Source: Mucilaginibacter gossypiicola (GTDB taxonomy: Bacteria; Bacteroidota; Bacteroidia; Sphingobacteriales; Sphingobacteriaceae). From it: DNA of 64,000 nucleotides. Position numbers and translations under genes: made by a program. Below, piece by piece: positions 59,113 to 64,000 of this stretch; the stretch's first letter is position 1; each line of letters starts with the position of its first letter. The notes beneath the pieces are model-generated. The model made no database searches. It saw only the letters and a program-made list of their open reading frames with translations, and had not been told where the DNA came from. The stretch spans positions 1 to 64,000 of the forward strand of contig NZ_FOCL01000015.1 in NCBI RefSeq assembly GCF_900110105.1, in the 5' to 3' direction.

Positions 59113-61062
59113 ATGAAAAAACTATTACCTTATTTTCTACTATCGTTTTTTCCGGCTGTTGCATTTGGGCAGGCTAAAAATTATAAAGCCCTGGCCGATA
59201 CTGCTTTTAACAGGCATGAATACTATACAGCGGCCTATTATTACAGGCATATTGTCGATGGTACAACCATTGAATCAAAAAACAGCGTACCTCTTTCACC
59301 CAATAAAAAGAGCGGCTCAAAAAAGGAAACAACCAATCAATATATAATTTACCAACTGGCCGAATCGTACCGTCTATATAAGGATTATACAGATGCTACT
59401 ATCTGGTACACCAAAATGAGCCAGGAAGGATCAATAGAAAAGTACCCTTTAACCCCGCTTTGGTATGGCATATGTTTGCAGGCAAACGGGAAATATGATG
59501 ATGCTCTTGCACAGCTAAAGCAATTTGCAGCAAACAACCAGGATCCAAAATATACAACCCTGGCCAATAAAGAAATTACTTCATGTGAGTACGCGTTGAA
59601 ACAATTGGAGCATCCGCGTGCCGTTGATGTATCTCCTCTGGTATTTCTGAATAAAGATCAGGGCGATTATGCCCTCACCGTGAATTTGGGCCGATATTGG
59701 TTTACCTCATCACGTATGGTTGATAAGGATAAATTTTTCACCAACAGGATTTATAGTTCGGCTATTTTAGATTCGACAAAAGCGCTTGCTACAAATTTTA
59801 ATGTCTTTGATAAAGAAGGGCAAATTGAATATGCTACGCCTTCGCTTGATGGCACCGGCACTAAAATGTACCTCACCCGCTGGTATAAAAAGAACGGAAA
59901 AACGGTATCGGCTATTTACTTCAGCCAGTTGGCGAGTGGCGTTTGGCAGCAACCTGTGAGGCTCAACAGCACCGTTAACGCCGAAGGTTATAATTCCAAA
60001 CATCCTTTTGTTAGTGCCGATGGCAGGCGGCTGTTCTTTTCATCCGACAGGCCGGGAGGCGAGGGCGGCGATGACATCTGGGAAAGTAACCTTGATGACG
60101 CCGGGCAGCCAAAAACGGTGAGCAATTTGGGTAGTACTGTAAACACGCCTTATGATGAGCAATCGCCCTATTATGACGGGCCGGATAAAGTATTGTTTTT
60201 TAGCTCGAATGGTTTTACCGGTATGGGAGGCTTTGATGTTTACCGCAGCGATGGTGACTTTGGGCATTGGGCAACCCCGGTTAATTTAGGCTATCCGGTT
60301 AACTCATCTAAAGATGATTTGTACTACAGCATTGATCCAACTAATCCAAACAAGTTTTATCTGAGCTCGGCCCGTGGTTCTGATTGTTGTTTGAGTTTAT
60401 TCACCGGGCAATACAAGTTTTTATACATCAGCGGCCGTATAATTGATTGCCACACCAATAGTGGGATGGCCGGTGCAAGGGTGATTTTAAAGGATCCGAA
60501 TGTTAAAATGGGCCTGGTTGCCAAGGTTACCGATGATAAAGGCGACTATGTTTTCCAGGTAAAAGAAAAGCTGCCAAGCTATAAGCTGGAAATTTCGCAA
60601 AAGGGATATTTTACTAAGGTTGTCCCCGCGCCTTTAGTAAAGCCAGGTATTGATACGCTCATTAACCCCGAAATATGCCTGCAGAATTATAAGGTTAATG
60701 TACCGATAGTTATTGAAGATATTTATTTCGATTTTGGCAATGCCCATCTCCGGTCCGAATCATATGATGTACTGGATAAACTAGTTGCCATTATGAGCGA
60801 TAACCCTAAAATAAAGATTGAGCTTGGTTCGCACACTGATAATATAGGCAGCGACGCAGGTAACCTGAAACTATCGCAGGCACGGGCCGAAACTTGTGTT
60901 GATTATTTGTTGCTCAAGGGAATTAAATCTACCCGCATTACCGCCAAAGGCTATGGTAAAAGGATGCCTATCGCACCTAACCAATTACCTAACGGAAAGG
61001 ATAACCCGGCGGGCAGACAGCTAAATCGTCGTACCACATTCACCGTAAAATCGGCAGACTAA
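59113..61062 (+). CDS. OmpA family T9SS-associated protein (PorE-like)
   Basis: 649 residues. Signal peptide (ends FGQ, about 19). N-terminal TPR-like region (about 22-170). Then a WD40/PD40-like region (about 230-430; PSLDGTGTKMYLTRWY, PFVSADGRRLFFSSDRPGGEGGDDIWES). A CarboxypepD_reg-type beta domain follows (about 440-525; SGRIIDCHTNSGMAGARVILKD). The C-terminal OmpA domain (about 535-645: IYFDFGNAHLR, LGSHTDNIGSDAGNLKLSQARA) binds peptidoglycan. The same layout is found in the T9SS component PorE and its relatives. Last gene of the substrate/PorP/OmpA operon. Confidence 0.93.
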   Translation: MKKLLPYFLLSFFPAVAFGQAKNYKALADTAFNRHEYYTAAYYYRHIVDGTTIESKNSVPLSPNKKSGSKKETTNQYIIYQLAESYRLYKDYTDATIWYTKMSQEGSIEKYPLTPLWYGICLQANGKYDDALAQLKQFAANNQDPKYTTLANKEITSCEYALKQLEHPRAVDVSPLVFLNKDQGDYALTVNLGRYWFTSSRMVDKDKFFTNRIYSSAILDSTKALATNFNVFDKEGQIEYATPSLDGTGTKMYLTRWYKKNGKTVSAIYFSQLASGVWQQPVRLNSTVNAEGYNSKHPFVSADGRRLFFSSDRPGGEGGDDIWESNLDDAGQPKTVSNLGSTVNTPYDEQSPYYDGPDKVLFFSSNGFTGMGGFDVYRSDGDFGHWATPVNLGYPVNSSKDDLYYSIDPTNPNKFYLSSARGSDCCLSLFTGQYKFLYISGRIIDCHTNSGMAGARVILKDPNVKMGLVAKVTDDKGDYVFQVKEKLPSYKLEISQKGYFTKVVPAPLVKPGIDTLINPEICLQNYKVNVPIVIEDIYFDFGNAHLRSESYDVLDKLVAIMSDNPKIKIELGSHTDNIGSDAGNLKLSQARAETCVDYLLLKGIKSTRITAKGYGKRMPIAPNQLPNGKDNPAGRQLNRRTTFTVKSAD

Positions 61063-61104
61063 AAACAAATTATTTTATTTGTTGGCGATGGCATGGTTAT
61101 GATA

Positions 61105-61112
61105 TAATTTTG
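61105..61112 (+). promoter_or_regulatory. Possible -7 promoter element for the 61-kb glycosyltransferase
   Basis: TAATTTTG matches TAnnTTTG, 43 nt after the OmpA stop and upstream of the hairpin at 61125-61151. Confidence 0.4.
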
Positions 61113-61124
61113 TCTTCGCAAGTT

Positions 61125-61151
61125 AAATGCCCTGCTATATGCAGGGCATTT
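61125..61151 (+). terminator. Hairpin between the OmpA and glycosyltransferase genes
   Basis: Perfect 11-bp stem AAATGCCCTGC / GCAGGGCATTT with a 5-nt loop followed by AATTTC. It may terminate the T9SS operon; if the box at 61105-61112 is a real promoter, the hairpin lies in the leader of the next gene. Confidence 0.7.
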
Positions 61152-61182
61152 AATTTCAATACCGATCTGCTGAAATCATACC

Positions 61183-62085
61183 ATGCAAAATCTTGCCCCG
61201 ATAGCCCTTTTTGTTTATAACCGGCCCGATCATACGCGCCGTACTATCAGTTATTTGCAGCAAAATTTACTGGCTGACGAGTCGCGCCTTTATATTTTTT
61301 GCGATGCGGCTAAAACTGATGCTGATAAAGCCAAAGTTGAGCAGGTGAGGCAATTGGCGCAGGATGTAAGCGGTTTTAAATCGGTAAAAGTTATTTTGCG
61401 CGATCACAACCTTGGCTTGGCCGAATCTATCATTAGCGGGGTAACGCAGCTGGTTTATGAGTATGGTAAGGTGATTGTATTTGAGGATGATTTATTGTCT
61501 TCTCCGTACACCCTGCAGTATTTCAACAACGCACTAACAAAGTATGCAAACCAGGAGCAGGTAATGCATATTGGCGCATATATGTACAACCTGCACGATA
61601 AAACCCTGCCCGAAACCTTCTTTTACCGTGCTGCCACCAGCTGGGGCTGGGCAACCTGGGCCCGCGCATGGAAAAACTTTGAGCCCGATGTTGATAAGCT
61701 GATAGCCCAGTTTGATAATTTGAAAATAGCCCGCTTTTCGATAGAAGGGAAAATGAATTTCTGGAAACAGATTGAGCAGTTTAAAGCAGGCAAAAATAAC
61801 TCATGGGCCATCCGTTGGTACGCCTCCATCTTTTTAAAAAACGGGTTGACACTGAACCCGTCGCAATCGCTGATTCAAAACATAGGCCACGATGGCACGG
61901 GTGTACACTCCAATAATGAAGATATATATCACGTGCAAATGGCCCGTAAACAGGTAACGCAATTCCCGGATTTGATACAGGAAAATGAGCAGGCTTACAG
62001 GGCTATCAAACATTTTCTGGCTAACAGAAAAGGAACACTGCTACAGCGGGTTAGGCGCTTTGTGAGGCAGCAGATGGGGCGTTGA
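61183..62085 (+). CDS. Glycosyltransferase (GT-A fold, nucleotide-diphospho-sugar transferase superfamily)
   Basis: 300 residues. Rossmann-like N-terminus PIALFVYNRPDHTRRTISYLQ, IFCDAAKTDAD, LRDHNLGLAESIISGVTQLV and VIVFEDDLLSSPYTLQYFNNAL, with the metal-binding EDD. Aromatic tail SWGWATWARAWKNF is typical of bacterial sugar transferases of this group, in which WxW segments contact the acceptor. No signal peptide. Its place beyond the T9SS operon suggests surface glycan synthesis, though it is likely separately transcribed. Confidence 0.88.
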   Translation: MQNLAPIALFVYNRPDHTRRTISYLQQNLLADESRLYIFCDAAKTDADKAKVEQVRQLAQDVSGFKSVKVILRDHNLGLAESIISGVTQLVYEYGKVIVFEDDLLSSPYTLQYFNNALTKYANQEQVMHIGAYMYNLHDKTLPETFFYRAATSWGWATWARAWKNFEPDVDKLIAQFDNLKIARFSIEGKMNFWKQIEQFKAGKNNSWAIRWYASIFLKNGLTLNPSQSLIQNIGHDGTGVHSNNEDIYHVQMARKQVTQFPDLIQENEQAYRAIKHFLANRKGTLLQRVRRFVRQQMGR

Positions 62086-62132
62086 TTGCTTGTTTTAATT
62101 CCCGGTAAGTAGTTTAAAAAATGCAAAGTATT

Positions 62133-62263
62133 CATTGCCGTTGGTTTTAACCAACGGTGAAAGAACTGAAAAATCTTGGCTTTAGCCCAATTATGCAAGC
62201 GGATTTAGGCTGAAGCCCTCCTGCCGCTAATTCTTATTCCGTTGGTTAAAGCCAACGGCAATG
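62133..62263. repeat. Inverted repeat 'cattgccgttggttttaacc'
   Basis: CATTGCCGTTGGTTTTAACC.. (from 62133) and ..GGTTAAAGCCAACGGCAATG (to 62263) are inverted with few mismatches. Inner words GGCTTTAGCCC and GGGC..CTGAAGCC occur between. A similar fragment lies at 43285-43346. Palindromic interspersed element. Confidence 0.75.
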
Positions 62264-62286
62264 AAATCTTATCTATCTGTAAATCA

Positions 62287-62391
62287 GCTCGCGCTCGTTT
62301 GTAACGAGTGCGTAAGCTGGGTTTGCGTTTATAACGCAAAGGCGATGCAATCGCTAAGCCATATTAAGTGGTCGTTGCAAACGAGAGCAAG
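62287..62391. repeat. Inverted repeat 'gctcgcgctcgtttgtaacg'
   Basis: Left arm GCTCGCGCTCGTTTGTAACG and right arm CGTTGCAAACGAGAGCAAG are inverted. A central perfect hairpin TTTGCGTT-TAT-AACGCAAA (62322-62340) sits between. It fills the gap before the anmK stop. Confidence 0.75.
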
Positions 62392-62411
62392 ATTAATCGT
62401 GTTTGAAAGCC

Positions 62412-63605
62412 TTAAACCGGGAAACAAAATTTCCCCATCAGCACCGCCGGATTGGCTCCAATGCTGATTGGTTCGCCACATAAGGCTTCATTGCCTAACA
62501 GGGCAAATAATATGGCTTCCTTGGCATCGGGATTAATCCCCAATGCACTGCTATCTCCAATAGCTGCTTGTGGCAACAACTTCTTTAATTTGCCAATAAC
62601 AAACGGGTTCCTTGCTCCGCCGCCGCTGGTGAAAATTTTAATATCACCACCAGCGATATTTTCCTTGATAAAGCCGGCTATGGATGCCGCTGTGAAGGCG
62701 CTTAAGGTACAAACGAGATCTGCATTACTAATCGCGCCGGTGCCCGATTGTTGTTGAGCTTCGGTAACCATATTAAGGTTAAACAATTCTGGTCCGGTGG
62801 TTTTTGGGGCTTTCTCTTTAAAAAATGGATGGGAGAGGAGCGCTTTCAACAAGTTTTCATTCACCTTCCCACTGTAAGCAATTGCCGAATCCTCATCATA
62901 TGGTTTATCAAAATATTTGCGGCAGGCTGCATCAATGAGTGTATTACCGGGGGCGATATCAGTGCAGAGGACGCGGCTAAAATCGCCGTCACCAGGCAGC
63001 CAGGTTAAATTGGCAATGCCACCAATGTTTAACAGTACCCGGTTTTCGCCGGTTTTGCTGCCCAATAACACATCTCCATACAATGCCAACGGGGCACCTT
63101 CACCTCCGGCAGCAATATGTTTCTGTCTGAAATCGCTAATGGTTAATATGCCGGTTTTTATGGCAATATGATCACCATCGCCAATTTGCAGGGTGGCGTT
63201 AGGTGAGCTTTTGTGCTGATGTAAACGCTGCGGCGCATGGTAAATGGTTTGGCCGTGACTGGCGATGAAATCGACGTTGTGTGGCTCGATATGCCATTGG
63301 CTCATTGCCTGCAGTATTAACTCCGCGTGATAGCTACCGATATAAGCATTGAGTAAAGTCACCTTTTCCAGATCGGCATTACGCTTTGCAAATACCTGCT
63401 GAACTTCCTGCTTAAAATCATCCGGATAAGGGATGGTGATAAATTGCACCAGTTCGAAATGAGTACCTAAACCGTGCCCGGTAAATTTACATAAAGCAAT
63501 ATCAAGCCCATCCAGCGATGTGCCCGACATAAGGCCGATACCCAATTTTGATGGTTTTTGAGCGATGCTGAACAGGCGCTGCAGGTTATGGTTTAATGGG
63601 ATCAT
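62412..63605 (-). CDS. anmK: Anhydro-N-acetylmuramic acid kinase
   Basis: 397 residues. AnmK phosphorylates 1,6-anhydroMurNAc to MurNAc-6-phosphate in peptidoglycan recycling. N-terminal signature LGIGLMSGTSLDGLDIAL (ATP/sugar-binding), SHGQTIYHAPQ, LLNIGGIANLTWLPG, DIAPGNTLIDA, and FTSGGGARNPFVIGKLK. It lies divergently with nagB, and the glmS gene elsewhere in the window completes the amino-sugar theme. Confidence 0.96.
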   Translation of the reverse strand: MIPLNHNLQRLFSIAQKPSKLGIGLMSGTSLDGLDIALCKFTGHGLGTHFELVQFITIPYPDDFKQEVQQVFAKRNADLEKVTLLNAYIGSYHAELILQAMSQWHIEPHNVDFIASHGQTIYHAPQRLHQHKSSPNATLQIGDGDHIAIKTGILTISDFRQKHIAAGGEGAPLALYGDVLLGSKTGENRVLLNIGGIANLTWLPGDGDFSRVLCTDIAPGNTLIDAACRKYFDKPYDEDSAIAYSGKVNENLLKALLSHPFFKEKAPKTTGPELFNLNMVTEAQQQSGTGAISNADLVCTLSAFTAASIAGFIKENIAGGDIKIFTSGGGARNPFVIGKLKKLLPQAAIGDSSALGINPDAKEAILFALLGNEALCGEPISIGANPAVLMGKFCFPV

Positions 63606-63674
63606 GGGCTTAAATTACTATTTGTGCGGCAACTGCAAAAGTTAAAATAATAGCTGCACTATGTAAATATCTGA

Positions 63675-63682
63675 TATATTTG
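63675..63682 (+). promoter_or_regulatory. -7 promoter element for nagB
   Basis: TATATTTG matches TAnnTTTG, 39 nt before the ATG at 63722. No clear -33 box. Confidence 0.5.
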
Positions 63683-63721
63683 TTTTGAACAACTAACCTC
63701 ATTTTACATTTCCTAAAATTC

Positions 63722-64000
63722 ATGGCACGATTAAATTTATTGGAAGAGACGCGTTACGAGAAGTTACCTGTAAGCGTGTACAACAACCAACATGAGGCCT
63801 CGGTGGCTGTAGCTAACCGGATAGCCGATCTGATCCGCGCAAAACAAGCTAAAGGCGAAAAAGCGGTATTAGGCCTTGCTACGGGTGTAACCCCGATTGG
63901 GGTATATGCCGAACTGGTAAGGCTGCACAAAGAAGCAGGCTTAAGCTTTAAAAATGTGATCACTTTCAACCTGGATGAGTACTACCCGATGAAACCCACA
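63722..64000 (+). CDS. nagB: Glucosamine-6-phosphate deaminase, N-terminal part
   Basis: 93 codons of an ORF that runs out of the window. ATG 63722 opens MARLNLLEETRYEKLPVSVY, followed by LGLATGVTPIGVYAELVRLHKEAGLSFKNVITFNLDEYYPM, the NagB sugar-isomerase signature with LATGxTP and NLDEYxP. NagB converts glucosamine-6-phosphate to fructose-6-phosphate and ammonia, the reverse of the GlmS reaction. Whether it carries the extra C-terminal domain of the long Bacteroidota forms cannot be seen. Confidence 0.92.
   Translation, partial: MARLNLLEETRYEKLPVSVYNNQHEASVAVANRIADLIRAKQAKGEKAVLGLATGVTPIGVYAELVRLHKEAGLSFKNVITFNLDEYYPMKPT

Noticed and set aside
62261..62467. 68-codon plus-strand ORF
   Set aside because: It overlaps the palindromic repeat and the anmK end, and is out of frame with anything recognised.

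Overview
The window looks like chromosomal DNA of a Bacteroidota bacterium, most likely family Sphingobacteriaceae (Mucilaginibacter- or Pedobacter-like). Several things point there: many -7 elements of the form TAnnTTTG, few Shine-Dalgarno sequences, type IX secretion genes (PorP/SprF, CHU_C C-terminal domain), a DUF4270 lipoprotein, a half-length GlgA-like protein, a CarB without its regulatory domain, and many SpII lipoproteins. The genus is an inference; no 16S gene is present. No prophage, intact transposase, tRNA or CRISPR array was seen.

Layout. 0.2-0.4 kb: 5S rRNA, the tail of an rRNA operon. 1-3.4 kb: a lone secreted GH31 glycosidase. 3.8-10.5 kb: TerC, then glmS, DUF4270 and the GlgA-like gene on the minus strand, divergent from panC and followed by panD. 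11.4-22.3 kb: carB, small envelope proteins, an NHL-repeat lipoprotein, a serine hydrolase and a DPP-IV peptidase. 22.3-27.2 kb: mutY-ssb on the minus strand, then HU, a TPR protein, a 29-residue very basic protein and RNase G. 27.5-34.8 kb: poorly characterised genes (a methyltransferase-like protein, small proteins, an overlapping pair of lipoproteins, a colicin-immunity-like protein) plus radA. 34.9-41.6 kb: M61 and M28 peptidases, a NadR-like kinase, and an overlapping ECF sigma / anti-sigma / DUF4097 operon. 42.3-48.2 kb: an oxidoreductase neighbourhood with AraC and Crp regulators, cut by repeat-rich DNA. 48.4-52.3 kb: a beta-CASP nuclease, then BlaI and a BlaR1-like M56 protein fused to two TonB_C domains and a SusC-type plug. 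52.5-62.1 kb: methyltransferase, GT4 and flippase, then a type IX secretion trio (CHU_C substrate, PorP/SprF, OmpA) and a glycosyltransferase. 62.4-64 kb: anmK divergent from nagB, which is cut by the window edge.

Functional threads. glmS, anmK and nagB belong to amino-sugar and cell-wall recycling metabolism. panC and panD make pantothenate. carB feeds pyrimidine and arginine synthesis. The 52-62 kb block is dedicated to surface polysaccharide and secreted adhesin-like proteins.

The most notable non-genic content is a set of palindromic interspersed repeats. They include two copies of a composite element of about 300-330 bp (3491-3790 and 46296-46626) with a potentially structured core, and a 317-bp MITE-like element with 40-bp inverted ends (43592-43908). 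Other points to check are leaderless genes whose -7 box abuts the ATG, a possible pseudoknot at the start of the carB leader, and the paired unknown lipoproteins at 29.3-32.5 kb.
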